64,000 nucleotides of DNA from Planctomycetota bacterium (GCA_025459175.1 JALORC010000005.1:1-64000), one strand, 5' to 3'; shown: positions 24,556 through 36,960, counted from the first letter of the stretch. Numbers and translations are program-made. The notes: generated by a model not told the origin, from the sequence alone.

Positions 24556-25779
24556 TCAGGCGTTCGGCGCCGGGTAGCGATCCGGTTCGTTCTCGTCGGC
24601 AGTCAGCAGGTCCAGCAACTCCGCCCCGCGCACCGGCGTGTGCAGCACCGCGTCGACGGCGACCGGCTGCAGCGTCGTCGCATCGGCGCCCTGCACCGCC
24701 ACCACCTTGCCGACGAAGCCGTAGCCGCGCAGCCGCTCGACCAGACCGCCGATCACCTCGACGGAGCACGATGGATCGACGACGATCGCGCTCCAGCGGC
24801 GCACTTCGTCGAGGATCACTTCCGCGATCTGGTCCTCACTGTCGACCGCCGCGATCGCATAGCCGGCTCGCTGCAGCGGCGGACTGCACAGGATGCGGGT
24901 GTCCTGGCTGCGACCGACGAACAGCACCCGGCCCGGACTGACCGGACCGAGGCTGCGGCGGTGCGGCGCCAGCGGATCCACCCACCGCGCATCGATGGTC
25001 GGCAGGGCCGCGACCTCGAGCCGGTAGTTGCAGGCCGACAGCCCGGGGCTCTCGACCCGCAGTTCCCCTTGCAGCAACGTGCACAGCCGCTGCGCGATCG
25101 TCAGTCCGAGCAATGGCCGGCAGGCGCCGTCGCGCACCGCGAACGGCGCGCACGCGTACCCCTGCTCGACCTCGGTGTAACCACCGCCGCGTGTGCCGAT
25201 GTCGATGCGCAGGCGCGATGGCCCGGGCAGGCCGCGACCGTGCAGGTAGCTGACCCGCACGTCGAGCGGGCCCGGCAGCGCGCGGTGCATCGCCACGTGC
25301 AGCACCGCATCGAGCGCCCGCGCCAGCAGCGGCGCATCGAACTCGACCTGGCTCGGCAGGAAGCTGCGGTGTTGCAGGCGCAGTTCGAGCCCGAGCCACG
25401 TGGCCGTCGGCTGCTGCGCCTGCAGCTGGCCCTCGAGCCACGCCGGCAACGCCACCCGCTGCGCCACCGGCGTCACCAGATCCGCCTCGAGCCGACCCAG
25501 TTCGGCGTAGTCGGCGACCAGCTCCAGCAGGCTGTCGTTGTGGCTCGCGGCCGCGCACAGCGCCAGCTGCACCGACTCCGGCAGGTCCGGCATCTCGGCG
25601 ACCTCGAGCATCGTCTGCACCGCCGCCAGCGGCAGCCGCAGTTCGTCGAGGAACTGCATCAGCTGACCACGATCCGGGTGCGGGCGCGGCGTGATGCCGG
25701 TCACCGGCACCAGGCGCCCGATGCGGGCAGCGGGCCGCCCGCCCGGGGCGGGTCGATCGGAGGACAGGGACGAGGACAT
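24556..25779 (-). CDS. Degenerate histidine-kinase/receiver protein, probably catalytically inactive
   Basis: The protein has 407 residues, without signal peptide or membrane segment. Residues about 38-100 match a HisKA dimerisation helix pair, but the phosphorylatable His of the H-E-L-R-x-P-L box is replaced by Asp45 (LDELRLPLAAV). A following region (residues 110-270) has the layout of a HATPase (ALDAVLHVAMHRAL, IDIGTRGGGY, LLGLTIAQRLCTLLQGELRVES) without a proper N box or G1 box. Residues 290-395 look like a receiver (RVLFVGRSQDTRIL, AIVVDPSC) but lack the acidic pair, and the conserved Lys is replaced in VLHTPV. It is likely a signalling scaffold or pseudoenzyme. No partner gene is adjacent. 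Confidence 0.65.
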   Translation of the reverse strand: MSSSLSSDRPAPGGRPAARIGRLVPVTGITPRPHPDRGQLMQFLDELRLPLAAVQTMLEVAEMPDLPESVQLALCAAASHNDSLLELVADYAELGRLEADLVTPVAQRVALPAWLEGQLQAQQPTATWLGLELRLQHRSFLPSQVEFDAPLLARALDAVLHVAMHRALPGPLDVRVSYLHGRGLPGPSRLRIDIGTRGGGYTEVEQGYACAPFAVRDGACRPLLGLTIAQRLCTLLQGELRVESPGLSACNYRLEVAALPTIDARWVDPLAPHRRSLGPVSPGRVLFVGRSQDTRILCSPPLQRAGYAIAAVDSEDQIAEVILDEVRRWSAIVVDPSCSVEVIGGLVERLRGYGFVGKVVAVQGADATTLQPVAVDAVLHTPVRGAELLDLLTADENEPDRYPAPNA

Positions 25780-25902
25780 GGAGCGGCGTGGCGTTGGCGA
25801 GTCGCCGCTGCATCGGTCCGGCCCGGCCGAGGACTGGAGAACCGTTAGGGGAATGCCCTGAGACCGGCGGTTCGGCGCCGGCGGCGGCGCGCCTCCGACG
25901 GC

Positions 25903-27744
25903 TCAGTGCGCGTTCGGAACGGGCCCAGCGACATCCGGCGACTGCGGTTCGAGCGACTCCGGTTCGCGCATGCGCGCCACCATCGCCACCGCAGCGGCAC
26001 TCGGCGGCCGGCAGAACGGCTGCAGGCCGAGCGCGACCACGAAGTGCACCACCATGCCCACCGCACCGATGCCCTGCGGGCCGATGCCGAAGCACCAGCG
26101 CGACCAGCCGAGGTAGACGGTGCCGATGATGTAGGTGGCGGTGAAGCCGATGCCGGCCAGCATGCCGGCGATCGCCGGCACCGCGCTGATGCGTCGGCTG
26201 AAGATGCCGAGCACCAGCACCGGGAAGAACGACGACGCGGCGAGACCGAACGCGAACGCGACCGTCTCGGCGACGAAGCCCGGCGGGAAGATGCCGAACA
26301 CGCCGGCGATCACGACCGCGACCCCGATCGTCAACCGCGACAGCTGCAGCCGCTGCGCCTCGGTCGCCTGAGGCCGCAGCATCCGGTAGTAGAGGTCGTG
26401 CGCGATGCTGCTGCTGATCACCAGCAGCAGGCCCGACGCGGTCGACAGCGCGGCAGCGAGCCCACCGGCGGCGACCAGCGCGATGATCCAGGCCGCCAGC
26501 TGCGCCATCTCCGGCACCGCCAGCACCAGGATGTCGGCATCGGGCCCGGCGAGCCTCTTCGCGGTCAGCACCGCGCGACCGTCCTGCCCCTGCTGCCGCC
26601 CGCTGGCCAGCCACTCGGCGTGGGAGGCGGTGATCGCCCCGAACTCGCTGGCCGTCAGCGCGCCGATCCGGAACAGCTCGTTCCGATCGGCCAGCTCGGG
26701 GCCGTGGTAGGCCAGCTTGCCGTCGCCGTCGTCGAGCCAGACCACCAGCCCGGTGCGCTGCCAGGTGTGGTACCACGGCGGCAGCTCGGCCGCGGTCTTG
26801 CCGTGCAGGCTCTGGATCACGTAGTAGCGCGCGAACGCGGCGGTCGCCGGCGCCGACAGGTAGAGCAGCGCGATGAAGAACAGCGCCCAGAAGCCCGACC
26901 AGCGCGCCGCCTGCACGTTCTTCACCGTGTAGAAGCGCACGATCACGTGCGGCAGGCCGGCGGTGCCGACCATCAGGGCCAGCGTGGTGCAGAACACGTT
27001 GACGCGGTCCCAGGCGCCGGTGAACGGTTCGGTGTAGCTGGCGAAGCCGAGGTCGCGGTGCAGCTGGTCGAGGCGGTCGAGCAGCGGCACCGGCGGCTCG
27101 CCGACCGCGCTGCCCATGCCGACCTGCGGCACCGGCTCGCCGGTCAGCTGCCAGCTGATCGCGACCACCGGGATCACGTAGGCGAGGATCAGCACCCAGT
27201 ACTGCGCGATCTGCGTCCAGGTGATGCCCTTCATGCCGCCGAGCGTCGCGTAGACGAACACCAGCGCCATGCCGATCACGATGCCGATGTCGACGTCGAT
27301 CTCGAGGAAGCGCGCGAACACGATGCCGACGCCGCGCATCTGGCCGGCGACGTACAGGAAGCTGATGCACAGCGCGCACGACAGCGCCACCAGCCGCGCG
27401 GTGCCCGACTCGAAGCGGTCGCCGACGAAGTCCGGCACCGTGAAGTGGCCGAACTTGCGCAGGTACGGCGCCAGCAGCAGCGCCAGCAGCACGAAGCCGC
27501 CGGTCCACCCCATCAGGTAGACGCCGCCGGCGTAGCCGAGCAACGAGATCGAACCCGCCATCGACAGGAACGACGCCGCCGACATCCAGTCGGCCGCGGT
27601 CGCCATGCCGTTGCAGATCGCCGGCACGCCGCGGCCGGCGACATAGAAGCCCTGGGTGTCGGCGACCCGGGCGCGGAAGGCGATGTAGAGATAGAGACCG
27701 AAGCTGAGTCCGACCAGCAGGAACGTCCACGCCTGCACGCTCAT
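25903..27744 (-). CDS. Sodium:solute symporter, large subunit (VC_2705/ActP-like)
   Basis: The protein has 613 residues and more than a dozen hydrophobic segments. I chose the ATG at 27744 because it overlaps the small-subunit stop by 4 bp and starts MSVQAWTFLLVGLSFGLYLYIAFRARV, as in the family. Family signatures are VAGRGVPAICNGMATAADWMSAASFLSMAG, YLRKFGHFTVPDFVGDRF, ATLGGMKGITWTQIAQYWVLI, and the AAALSTASGLLLVISSSIAHDLYY sodium-symport block near residue 425. A long soluble insert of about 110 residues between membrane helices is normal for this two-subunit subfamily. It moves an organic acid, possibly acetate or another carboxylate, with Na+; the substrate is not deducible from sequence. 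Confidence 0.92.
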   Translation of the reverse strand: MSVQAWTFLLVGLSFGLYLYIAFRARVADTQGFYVAGRGVPAICNGMATAADWMSAASFLSMAGSISLLGYAGGVYLMGWTGGFVLLALLLAPYLRKFGHFTVPDFVGDRFESGTARLVALSCALCISFLYVAGQMRGVGIVFARFLEIDVDIGIVIGMALVFVYATLGGMKGITWTQIAQYWVLILAYVIPVVAISWQLTGEPVPQVGMGSAVGEPPVPLLDRLDQLHRDLGFASYTEPFTGAWDRVNVFCTTLALMVGTAGLPHVIVRFYTVKNVQAARWSGFWALFFIALLYLSAPATAAFARYYVIQSLHGKTAAELPPWYHTWQRTGLVVWLDDGDGKLAYHGPELADRNELFRIGALTASEFGAITASHAEWLASGRQQGQDGRAVLTAKRLAGPDADILVLAVPEMAQLAAWIIALVAAGGLAAALSTASGLLLVISSSIAHDLYYRMLRPQATEAQRLQLSRLTIGVAVVIAGVFGIFPPGFVAETVAFAFGLAASSFFPVLVLGIFSRRISAVPAIAGMLAGIGFTATYIIGTVYLGWSRWCFGIGPQGIGAVGMVVHFVVALGLQPFCRPPSAAAVAMVARMREPESLEPQSPDVAGPVPNAH

Positions 27745-28073
27745 CGCCGCGCCTCCGCCGCCGCGGCGCGCAACAGTTCGCGGCGATGGGCGCGATCGAA
27801 CGCCGCCATCGCCAGCGCGTAGACCAGGATCAACAGCACGAAGCCGAGGATCGCGCCCTGCTGCGCGAACCAGAAACCGAGCGGGAAGCCACCGAGTCGA
27901 TACGGCGCCAGCGCGGCCGCGAACCAGACCCCGGCGCCGAGGCCGAGCGCCGCCCACACCAGCAACAGCGCGCCGGTGAGCGCGACCACGCGCCGCCAGT
28001 AGCGCGCGGCCGCCTGCCGGGCGGCGGCAGCGGGAACAGGGTCGGGGAGCGGTGCCGGTGCGGAGTCTGGCAT
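27741..28073 (-). CDS. DUF4212 sodium/substrate symporter small subunit
   Basis: The protein has 110 residues. A proline-rich cytoplasmic N-terminus is followed by ARYWRRVVALTGALLLVWAALGLGAGVWFA and then GGFPLGFWFAQQGAILGFVLLILVYALAMAAFD, two membrane helices with the FPLGFWFAQQGAI motif typical of the small subunit. The end is a positively charged RAHRRELLR tail. Its stop overlaps the start of the large subunit (ATGA), so the two are coupled in translation and expected in a 1:1 complex in the inner membrane. Confidence 0.92.
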   Translation of the reverse strand: MPDSAPAPLPDPVPAAAARQAAARYWRRVVALTGALLLVWAALGLGAGVWFAAALAPYRLGGFPLGFWFAQQGAILGFVLLILVYALAMAAFDRAHRRELLRAAAAEARR

Positions 28074-28131
28074 GGGTGGCGCGATCGTAGGTGCGGAACC
28101 GGCCAGCGCTACGTGGCGGCCGCGCCGGCGA

Positions 28132-30453
28132 TCACGGACTCTCGCCGCGCCGCAGCGCCCGCAACCGCAGCCACCGTTCGGCCGCGGCGACGCCCACCAG
28201 CCCGAGCAGCAACCACTGCGCGCCGGCCGGCACGAGGCTGTGCTCGTGCCGCACCAGCTGCGGGCCGGGTTGCGGCAGCGCGTCCACCGGCACCGGCTCG
28301 GTGCCCGCCATCGCCGCCAGCGCCGCGCGTTCGGCCGGCCAAGGTGCTGGCGGCGTCACCGTCACCTGCTGCAACAGCGAGCGCGGCGCCTCGGCCGGCA
28401 GCGCCGGCAACAGGGTCTGCACCCATTGCGCCAACCGGGCCGAGAACGCGGCCTCGCGGCGGAACTCGGCGCCGTCCGGTCCACACAGGTCGGCGGCGAA
28501 CGCGCCGACGCGGCCGAGCCCGCGGTTGCCGAAGGCGAGCAGCGGCCAGCCTTCTTCGCCGGCGATCAACAACACCTGGGCATCGAGCGGAGCCTCGCCG
28601 GCCACCGCCGCGCCCAACGTCGGCCACGCCGACGGCGTCGGCAGCAACAACCGCGATGGCGTGAGCGCGCGCACCACGATCGCCTGCGGCGGCGGGACCT
28701 CCGGCGCAGGTTCGGGCGCTGGCGGTGGCGGCGGCGGTGGCGGTGGCGCTTCGGGGGCGGGTGGTGCCGACTGCGCCGGGCCACCATCGCCAGGCCGCGG
28801 CTTGCGGCCGACGCGCTGCAACGCGCGCGTCACCTCGGCGGTGACGAACGTCGGCACCAGGCTCGGGTCGCTGGTCGGCAGGAAGGTGCCGCCGCCGTCG
28901 CGGGTCAGTTCCTCGGCCAGGGTCTTGAAGGCCGGATCCGTCGACGCGTCGACGATCGAGATCACCGACAGGCTGATGCGATCGCCGCGCATCGCCAGCG
29001 CCTCGTCCTGCAACGCAATCCGCTCGCTGGTGAAGAACTCGCCGTCGCTGATCACCACCACGTGCTTGACCGCGGCGGCACAGGCGCGCAGCCGGTCGTG
29101 AGCCAGCCGCAGCCCGCTGAGCAGGAACGTCTGCTCGGTGGCGTGCTTCAGCGCTTCGATGCCGGCCCGCACCGCCGCGGTCGCCGTCGCATCCGTCAGC
29201 GGCAACTCGACGCGGCCGGCGTCCTTGTTGCCGAACGTGACCAGGCCCACCAGGTCGCCGGGCCCGAGCGCGCGTGCGGTCTGCAGCGCACTCGTCTTCG
29301 CATAGCTCATCTTGGTGTAGCCGGTACCGCCGACCAGGTTGCCCATGCTGCCGGAACGGTCGACCACCAGCACCATCGCGATCGACCGCTTGTCGACCTC
29401 GATCGGCTCGGGCGCGACCCGGCCAGCGCCCTCGGTGTCGCCGCGCGGTGGGGTGGTCGAAGGTGGAGGCGGCGGCGGCGGCGTGCTCGGCTCGGCGTTC
29501 GGTCGCGCCGGCGCCCGTCCGTTGCCGGGGCCGGCCTCGGGCCCCGCGACCGGCGGCAACGGTCGCAGCGGCAACAGCGCCCGCATCGGCGCACCGGGCG
29601 CGTCGAACGCCGGCGCCAGCACGAACGCGCCGGTGCCGTCGATGACCGCCGCGAGCAGTTCCTGTTGCGCCGCGACCGGCAGCGGCTGGCCGATCACGAC
29701 CGCCGCATAGCGCCGCCAGTCGTCGGGCGGGGACGCGGCGCTGACCACGGCAAGACCCTGCGCCTTCAGTGCCGCCGCGGCGAGCCCCGACGGCTCGAGC
29801 AGCAGCACCTCCGGCGCTGGCCCGACCGGCAGTTCGCCGAGCGCCGACAGCCGCCGACCATCGAGCTCGGCCACCAGTTCGACTTCGTGCACGCCGGCGC
29901 GACTCGGCACATACGCCGTCAGCACCGCGGTCGATGGCCCGAGCTGCAGACGTTCTTCGGCGACGACGTCGCCAGCAACGCGCAGCCGCAGCACCGCCGG
30001 CCACGGCACCGCGACCGGCACCGCCGCGAGCTGCAGCGCCAGCGGCCGATCGACCGCGGCCGGTGCCAGCGCCAGCAGCTGCAGCGCCGCCGGTGCGAAC
30101 GGCATCGGCGTCGGCAGCGCCGCCGCCGCCCCCAGCCGGGCGAACGGCCCCGGTGCCGGGTCCAGCGCCGACAAAGACTCGCGCCAGTGCACCGCCAGCT
30201 CGACCGCCGGTGGGCCGACCGCCGCCGCCGCCTGCAGCAGGCGCGTGCGCAGCGCCGCCGCATCGGCGACGGTGGCGACCGCGAGCGCGGCGCGTTCGCG
30301 TCGGTCGAAACCGACCGCCGGATCGCGCAGCGCGAGCGCGCCGATCGCGAGCAGCAGGCACCACATCGACCAGCGCGCGGCGGCCGGCGCCGTGCGCACG
30401 GCCAGCAGGCCGACTGCCGCCAGCAGCAGCGCCGCGCCGAGCGCTGCGATCAT
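28132..30453 (-). CDS. Membrane-anchored von Willebrand factor A (VWA) domain protein
   Basis: The protein has 773 residues from the ATG at 30453. An N-terminal pair of hydrophobic helices ([19 protein letters not shown] and [15 protein letters not shown]) and a C-terminal one ([16 protein letters not shown]) suggest a BatA-like or glutamine-amidotransferase-like membrane layout. The VWA domain lies near residues 355-530, with the MIDAS motif VVDRSGSMG (D-x-S-x-S) and later VISDGEF. Two proline-rich low-complexity linkers flank it; the second, near residue 560, is encoded by a ggcggtggc-type tract at about 28721-28750. The region before the VWA (EVLLLEPSG to AFVLAPAFD) resembles the gatase-like fold common in such proteins. 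It overlaps the NPCBM gene by 4 bp. Role unknown; often linked to MoxR ATPases, but none is next door. Confidence 0.78.
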   Translation of the reverse strand: MIAALGAALLLAAVGLLAVRTAPAAARWSMWCLLLAIGALALRDPAVGFDRRERAALAVATVADAAALRTRLLQAAAAVGPPAVELAVHWRESLSALDPAPGPFARLGAAAALPTPMPFAPAALQLLALAPAAVDRPLALQLAAVPVAVPWPAVLRLRVAGDVVAEERLQLGPSTAVLTAYVPSRAGVHEVELVAELDGRRLSALGELPVGPAPEVLLLEPSGLAAAALKAQGLAVVSAASPPDDWRRYAAVVIGQPLPVAAQQELLAAVIDGTGAFVLAPAFDAPGAPMRALLPLRPLPPVAGPEAGPGNGRAPARPNAEPSTPPPPPPPSTTPPRGDTEGAGRVAPEPIEVDKRSIAMVLVVDRSGSMGNLVGGTGYTKMSYAKTSALQTARALGPGDLVGLVTFGNKDAGRVELPLTDATATAAVRAGIEALKHATEQTFLLSGLRLAHDRLRACAAAVKHVVVISDGEFFTSERIALQDEALAMRGDRISLSVISIVDASTDPAFKTLAEELTRDGGGTFLPTSDPSLVPTFVTAEVTRALQRVGRKPRPGDGGPAQSAPPAPEAPPPPPPPPPAPEPAPEVPPPQAIVVRALTPSRLLLPTPSAWPTLGAAVAGEAPLDAQVLLIAGEEGWPLLAFGNRGLGRVGAFAADLCGPDGAEFRREAAFSARLAQWVQTLLPALPAEAPRSLLQQVTVTPPAPWPAERAALAAMAGTEPVPVDALPQPGPQLVRHEHSLVPAGAQWLLLGLVGVAAAERWLRLRALRRGESP

Positions 30454-31676
30454 GGTTTGCGCGCACCTGCGGGCAAGAACACCGGCGACAGCCAGTCGAC
30501 GCGATCGCCGAGGTCGAGGCCAGCGCCGCATTCGACTTCGAGCGCGACCGTGCCGCCCGGCACCACCGCCAGCGGCCCGGGATCCAGCGGCGCCGCCCCG
30601 GCCCGCAACGCCTGCTCCTGGAACACCACCTTGCCGTCGATGACGATGCGCACCGCCGCTTGCGGCAGCAACGGCAGCGACGACGCACTGTCGTCGAAGC
30701 CGACCCGGGTCCAGAACTGCGCGCAGCCCGCCGGCACGCGGAACACGAGGCGGCTCTGCGCGTGCACGCCGAGACCCTTGCCGTGGGTGCGCCCGCCACT
30801 GACCAGCGGCGCCCCCAGCACCGAACGATCGCGCTGCCACGGCATCACGACCTCGCCGTCGCGGCCGCTCTCGACGACCTCGCTCGGCTCGAGATCGGCG
30901 GCGAACACGGTCTCGCCGAGCCAAACCAGCGCCGCGAGGTCCGGCCAGCGCACGGTCGCATCGACGCCACCTTCGAGCTGCACCACGAGCCCCTCGGCGA
31001 GTGCGCGCGGCTTGCTCACCGCGAGCCGTTCGCCGAGCCGGGTCACCAGCAGCAGCGACGAGGGCACCTCCGGCGCGATCGCCCCGCGCAGGCGCAGCGC
31101 GATGAACTCGTTCGCCGCGTACCAGCGCACCTCACCACCATCGGGCTGGAACCGCAGGCCGCGGTCGCCGAACTGGTGCAGGGTGCCGGCGATGACGTCG
31201 AAGCCGATCGCCGCGCGCACCAGCAGCGCCTCGTCGATGCCGTCGGGCACGCGCAACGACAGCGGCGCCTGCACCCCGGCCGCGCCGACCGCCACCAGGC
31301 GATCGACCGGCACCGTCTGGCGGCCGAGCACCGGCGACAACACGTCGAGGCGGTTGCCGCCGGCATCGCCGCCGACGATCGCGCCGCACAGCATGGTGCC
31401 GCCCTGCAGGTGCACGGTCGGCAGCGCCGGCACGGCCGCGGGCACGCCGGCGAGCGACAGCACCGAGGCGAGCGGCAGCGGGCGCGGGCCGCGCGCGGTG
31501 CGCACCACGAAGCCGCGCTCGGCATCGCCGCGCAGTTCGCTGCCGATCACCACGCTGCCGTCGCGCAGCGCGATCTCGAACGACGGCTCCTGCGCCCCGA
31601 GCGGACCGAGCCACCCGACGACGACCGCGAGCGCGACCATGCCATATTGACGCGCCCAACTCCGCCCCGACGGCAT
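30450..31676 (-). CDS. Secreted NPCBM/NEW2 domain protein
   Basis: The protein has 408 residues from the ATG at 31676; an internal ATG at 31640 is an alternative, but the longer form gives the basic n-region needed before [16 protein letters not shown], the signal peptide core. The middle of the protein is beta-rich with repeated VRW and [12 protein letters not shown] elements and has no recognised family. The last 150 residues form an NPCBM (novel putative carbohydrate-binding module) domain with [23 protein letters not shown] and VGFDDSASS, then [11 protein letters not shown]. It is predicted to be exported and to bind glycans. The stop overlaps the VWA gene start, so these two belong together functionally. 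Confidence 0.85.
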   Translation of the reverse strand: MPSGRSWARQYGMVALAVVVGWLGPLGAQEPSFEIALRDGSVVIGSELRGDAERGFVVRTARGPRPLPLASVLSLAGVPAAVPALPTVHLQGGTMLCGAIVGGDAGGNRLDVLSPVLGRQTVPVDRLVAVGAAGVQAPLSLRVPDGIDEALLVRAAIGFDVIAGTLHQFGDRGLRFQPDGGEVRWYAANEFIALRLRGAIAPEVPSSLLLVTRLGERLAVSKPRALAEGLVVQLEGGVDATVRWPDLAALVWLGETVFAADLEPSEVVESGRDGEVVMPWQRDRSVLGAPLVSGGRTHGKGLGVHAQSRLVFRVPAGCAQFWTRVGFDDSASSLPLLPQAAVRIVIDGKVVFQEQALRAGAAPLDPGPLAVVPGGTVALEVECGAGLDLGDRVDWLSPVFLPAGARKP

Positions 31677-31875
31677 GCCGCTGTCATTCTGGCACCAGCC
31701 GAGCCTGGCGGCGGCTCCGAACATCGTCGGCAGACGACCCGCAAGTCTTTGATTCATCATGCGTTGCACACCATGCTCGGAACCGGTCGGAACGCTGCCA
31801 CACGGTCGGCACCACGTTTGCTTTGCGGCGCGCCCATCCCGCCGGTCGACCCCAACGGTCAACCGGCACGGCTTT

Positions 31876-31894
31876 GCCACCTCGACGAGGTGGC
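31876..31894. promoter_or_regulatory. 19-bp palindrome upstream of groEL1, candidate operator
   Basis: GCCACCTCGACGAGGTGGC is a perfect 9-1-9 inverted repeat, 47 bp before the groEL1 start codon. It is not the CIRCE sequence (TTAGCACTC-N9-GAGTGCTAA), which I do not see. Position and symmetry suit a repressor operator or a 5'-UTR hairpin. The role is inferred. Confidence 0.45.
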
Positions 31895-31941
31895 CTGCTG
31901 CCACCCCCACCGAAGTATCCAGAATCCTCCCCGAGGTTGTG

Positions 31942-33558
<1,617 letters not shown>

Positions 33559-33564
33559 CCCCGC

Positions 33565-33584
33565 GCGGGCGCCTCGGCGCCCGC
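33565..33584 (+). terminator. Hairpin after groEL1 (attenuator or processing site)
   Basis: GCGGGCGCC-TC-GGCGCCCGC is a perfect 9-bp stem 6 bases after the groEL1 stop and 51 bases before groES. There is no U-tract, so it could be a partial terminator, an RNase processing site or a 3'-end stabiliser that sets different groEL1 and groES levels. Confidence 0.5.
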
Positions 33585-33635
33585 ACCTGCACCCCGAACA
33601 TTCCCCCCACACACATTCATCCGGAGTAGATACCC

Positions 33636-33929
33636 ATGACTTCCCTGCGACCCCTCGAAGACCGCGTCGTGCTGAAGGTTCTCGACGCCGAAGAGAAGAC
33701 CGCCGGCGGCATCCTGCTGCCCGACACCGCCAAGGAGAAGCCGCAGCGCGGCAAGGTCACCGCGGTCGGTGACGGCAAGTTCGGCAAGGACGGCAAGCGT
33801 CTCGCCCTCGACGTCAAGAAGGGCGACATCGTGCTGTTCGGCAAGTACGCCGGCAGCGACGTCAAGGTCGGCGGCGAGGACCTGAAGATCCTGCGTGAGA
33901 GCGAGATCCTCGCCAAGGTGGAGGGCTGA
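33636..33929 (+). CDS. groES: Co-chaperonin GroES
   Basis: The protein has 97 residues, standard length. It begins with [36 protein letters not shown], which holds the mobile loop (about residues 17-34) that docks to GroEL, and continues with [14 protein letters not shown] and [15 protein letters not shown]. The upstream GGAG at about 33621 is a good ribosome-binding site. It is sandwiched between two groEL genes and overlaps neither; groEL2 starts 4 bp after its stop, so those two are tightly coupled while groEL1 is separated by a hairpin. Confidence 0.97.
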   Translation: MTSLRPLEDRVVLKVLDAEEKTAGGILLPDTAKEKPQRGKVTAVGDGKFGKDGKRLALDVKKGDIVLFGKYAGSDVKVGGEDLKILRESEILAKVEG

Positions 33930-33933
33930 TCCG

Positions 33934-35544
33934 ATGGGCAAGCAGATCATGTACGACGACCAGGCGCGCCGTAAGGCCGTCAGCGGCGTCCAGAAGCTCG
34001 CGCGCGCGGTCAAGGTCACCCTCGGCCCGGCCGGCAAGAACGTCATCATCGAGAAGTCGTTCGGCGGCCCGCAGGTCACCAAGGACGGCGTCACCGTCGC
34101 CAAGGAAGTCGAGCTCGAGGACCCGTTCGAGAACATGGGCGCCAAGCTCGTGCGCGAGGTCGCCAGCAAGACCAACGACGTCGCCGGTGACGGCACCACG
34201 ACGGCGACCGTGCTCGCCGAGGCGATCCTGACCACCGGCCAGCGCTACCTGACCTCGGGCGTCGACCCCAACCACCTGCGCGCCGGCATCGACGCGGCGG
34301 TGGCCGCGGTCACCGAGCAGCTCGCCGGCATGGCCAAGAAGGTCGACAACAAGAGCCGCGACGAGATCGCGCAGGTCGGTTCGATCTCGGCCAACAACGA
34401 CATGGCGATCGGCAACCTGCTGGCCGACGCGATGATGAAGGTCGGCAAGGAAGGCGTGGTCACGGTCGAGGAGGGCAAGAGTGCCACCACCGAGCTCGAG
34501 CACGTCGACGGCATGCAGTTCGACAAGGGCTACATCTCGCCGTACTTCATCACCGACCCGAAGACCATGGAGGCGTCGTTCGAGAACGCGCTGATCCTCG
34601 TGCACGAGAAGAAGATCTCGAACGTGCGCGAGATGATCCCGCTGCTCGAGCAGACCTCGCGGTCGGGCAAGGCGCTGATCATCATCGCCGAGGACGTCGA
34701 GTCCGAGGCGCTGGCGGCGCTGGTCGTGAACCGCCTGAAGGGCGTGCTCAACGTGTGCGCGGTCAAGGCGCCGGGCTTCGGCGACCGCCGCAAGGCCATG
34801 CTGCAGGACATCGCCACGCTGACCGGCGGTCAGTGCATCAGCGAGGACCTCGGCATCAAGCTCGAGAACGTCACGCTGGAGCAGCTCGGCACGGCGGCGA
34901 AGATCCGGATCAGCAAGGACGCGACGACGATCGTCGGTGGCGGCGGCAAGAAGGCCGACATCACCGCGCGCGCCGACAGCATCCGCAACCAGATCGAGAA
35001 GACGACCTCGGACTACGACCGCGAGAAGCTGCAGGAGCGGCTCGCCAAGTTGACCGGCGGCGTCGCGATCCTGCGCGCCGGCGCGATGACCGAAGCCGAC
35101 ATGAAGCAGACCAAGCAGCGCATCGAGGACGCGCTCAACGCGACCCGCGCGGCCGTCGAAGAGGGCATCGTGCCGGGCGGCGGCGTGGCCCTGCTGCGCG
35201 CCAGCAAGGTGCTCGACAGCATGAAGGTGAAGGGCGACCAGCAGTTCGGCGTCGAGATCGTGCGCCGCGCCTGCGAGGCGCCGATGCGGCAGATCGCCGA
35301 GAACGCCGGCGAGGACGGCTCGGTGGTCGTCGACGAGGCGATGGCCAAGAAGCCCAACGAGGGCTTCAACGCGTTGACCGGCGAATGGGTCGACATGTTC
35401 AAGGCCGGCATCGTCGACCCGACCAAGGTCGTGCGCTGCGCGCTGCAGAACGCGGCCAGCATCGCCGGGCTGATGCTGACCACCAACACGATGGTCACCT
35501 CGATCGCCGACGAGAAGAAGGCGGTCGAAGGGAGCACGAGCTGA
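33934..35544 (+). CDS. groEL: Chaperonin GroEL, copy 2
   Basis: The protein has 536 residues from the ATG at 33934. It is nearer to the standard bacterial GroEL than copy 1 ([122 protein letters not shown]). ATP-binding and hinge residues are kept. The tail, [10 protein letters not shown], lacks the GGM repeat. The 4-bp gap to groES and an AGG-rich Shine-Dalgarno inside the end of groES suggest this is the housekeeping partner. A strong hairpin follows the stop. Confidence 0.96.
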   Translation: MGKQIMYDDQARRKAVSGVQKLARAVKVTLGPAGKNVIIEKSFGGPQVTKDGVTVAKEVELEDPFENMGAKLVREVASKTNDVAGDGTTTATVLAEAILTTGQRYLTSGVDPNHLRAGIDAAVAAVTEQLAGMAKKVDNKSRDEIAQVGSISANNDMAIGNLLADAMMKVGKEGVVTVEEGKSATTELEHVDGMQFDKGYISPYFITDPKTMEASFENALILVHEKKISNVREMIPLLEQTSRSGKALIIIAEDVESEALAALVVNRLKGVLNVCAVKAPGFGDRRKAMLQDIATLTGGQCISEDLGIKLENVTLEQLGTAAKIRISKDATTIVGGGGKKADITARADSIRNQIEKTTSDYDREKLQERLAKLTGGVAILRAGAMTEADMKQTKQRIEDALNATRAAVEEGIVPGGGVALLRASKVLDSMKVKGDQQFGVEIVRRACEAPMRQIAENAGEDGSVVVDEAMAKKPNEGFNALTGEWVDMFKAGIVDPTKVVRCALQNAASIAGLMLTTNTMVTSIADEKKAVEGSTS

Positions 35545-35545
35545 C

Positions 35546-35566
35546 GGCAGCGGCACAGCCGCTGCC
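35546..35566 (+). terminator. Hairpin immediately after groEL2
   Basis: GGCAGCGGC-ACA-GCCGCTGCC forms a perfect 9-bp stem starting 2 bases after the stop codon. No run of T follows, as is common in this GC-rich genome. It probably ends or attenuates the groES-groEL2 transcript before dnaJ, which begins 254 bp later. Confidence 0.55.
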
Positions 35567-35820
35567 CTCAGCTCGGTGATTCCCGCCGAAGGCGCCGAGA
35601 ACCAACGATGGCGAGTTCACGCAACCGGACGGCCGCCTTCGACGGAAGGCTCGCTTCGCTCGCGGGGCGAATCACGTCGCATGCGGGGCCAGTCTCGTCG
35701 CTCGCGAAGCGAGTGGGCCCCGCCACCTCGGATCTTCCTCACGCTCTCGGCCGCGGCGGCCGATACCACCATCCCGCCTTGGCATCGGCGGTTCGGTTCC
35801 CTTGACGGCGCAGTGCTGAC

Positions 35821-36960
35821 ATGGCCCAGAAGCGCGATTACTACGAAGTGCTCGGCGTCGACAAGAAGGCCGACGACGACACGATCAAGAAGGCCTACCG
35901 CAAGCTGGCGCTCGAGAACCACCCGGACCGGAATCCGGGCAACGCCGAGGCCGAGCGGCGCTTCAAGGACGCGGCCGAAGCCTACGCCGTGCTCAGCGAT
36001 GCGCAGAAGCGGCAGCGCTACGACCAGTTCGGCCACGCCGGCGTCGACGGCCCGCAGGGCGGCCAGGGCTTCCAGAACGCCGAGGACGTGTTCGCGGCGT
36101 TCAGCGACATGTTCGGCGGCGGCGGCGGCGGCGGCTTCTTCGAACAGTTCTTCGGCGGCGGCGGCGGTAGCCGCCGCGGTCGGCGCGGGCAGAGCCTGAA
36201 GGTCGACCTGGAGCTGACGCTCGAGGAGGTCGCCAGCGGCGTCAAGCGCACGCTCGAGATCAAGCGACCCGAGCCGTGCACGAACTGCAGCGGCAGCGGC
36301 GCGCGTCCCGGCACCAAGAAGACCAAGTGCCGCACCTGCAAGGGCCACGGCCAGGTGATCCGCAACCAGGGCTTCTTCCAGCTGCGGCAGGCCTGCCCCG
36401 ACTGCATGGGCCAGGGCGAGTCGATCGACGATCCGTGCCCGAAGTGCAGCGGCCGCGGCGCGGTGCCGAAGGCGGTGCCGCTGAACCTGACGATCCCGGC
36501 CGGCATCGAGACCGGCCACACCGAGCGCATCGCCGGCCAGGGCGAGCCCGGCGACGGCGGTGGTCCGCCCGGCGACCTGATCGTCGTGCTGCACGTCAAG
36601 GAACACGATGTCTACACCCGCTACGGCGACGACCTGTTGATGCAATCGCGCATCACGTTCCGTCAGGCGGTGATGGGCGACGAGATCGAGATCCCCACCA
36701 TCACCGGCGAGACGGTGGCGATGAAGATCCCGGCCGGCACCCAGCCGGGCGAAAAACTGCGCGTTCGCAACCACGGCCTGCCCCGACCGGACGGCTACGG
36801 CCGCGGCAGTCTCGTCGTGCAGATCCAGATCGACGTGCCCAAGAAGGTCACCGACGAGCAGGAGGAACTGCTGCGCAAGTTCGACGAACTCGACGGCAAG
36901 AAGGGCAAGAAGGGCGGCAAGAAGACCATTTTCGAGAAGGTCAAGGACATCTTCTCCTGA
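35821..36960 (+). CDS. dnaJ: Chaperone DnaJ
   Basis: The protein has 379 residues, type I DnaJ. The J domain (residues 1-70) has [34 protein letters not shown] with the HPD motif that stimulates DnaK. A Gly-rich linker with two long Gly runs (encoded around 36115-36135 and 36150-36170) precedes four zinc motifs: [24 protein letters not shown] and CPKCSGRG. The two C-terminal substrate-binding domains follow, ending in a Lys-rich [11 protein letters not shown] tail. DnaK itself is not in the window. GrpE starts 20 bp downstream, so dnaJ-grpE is an operon. Confidence 0.96.
   Translation: MAQKRDYYEVLGVDKKADDDTIKKAYRKLALENHPDRNPGNAEAERRFKDAAEAYAVLSDAQKRQRYDQFGHAGVDGPQGGQGFQNAEDVFAAFSDMFGGGGGGGFFEQFFGGGGGSRRGRRGQSLKVDLELTLEEVASGVKRTLEIKRPEPCTNCSGSGARPGTKKTKCRTCKGHGQVIRNQGFFQLRQACPDCMGQGESIDDPCPKCSGRGAVPKAVPLNLTIPAGIETGHTERIAGQGEPGDGGGPPGDLIVVLHVKEHDVYTRYGDDLLMQSRITFRQAVMGDEIEIPTITGETVAMKIPAGTQPGEKLRVRNHGLPRPDGYGRGSLVVQIQIDVPKKVTDEQEELLRKFDELDGKKGKKGGKKTIFEKVKDIFS

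Noticed and set aside
28072-31650. A 1192-codon plus-strand open frame opposite the VWA and NPCBM genes
   Set aside because: Low-complexity Arg/Gln/His-rich translation without family signatures; the minus-strand frames carry the MIDAS motif, NPCBM motif and signal peptides.
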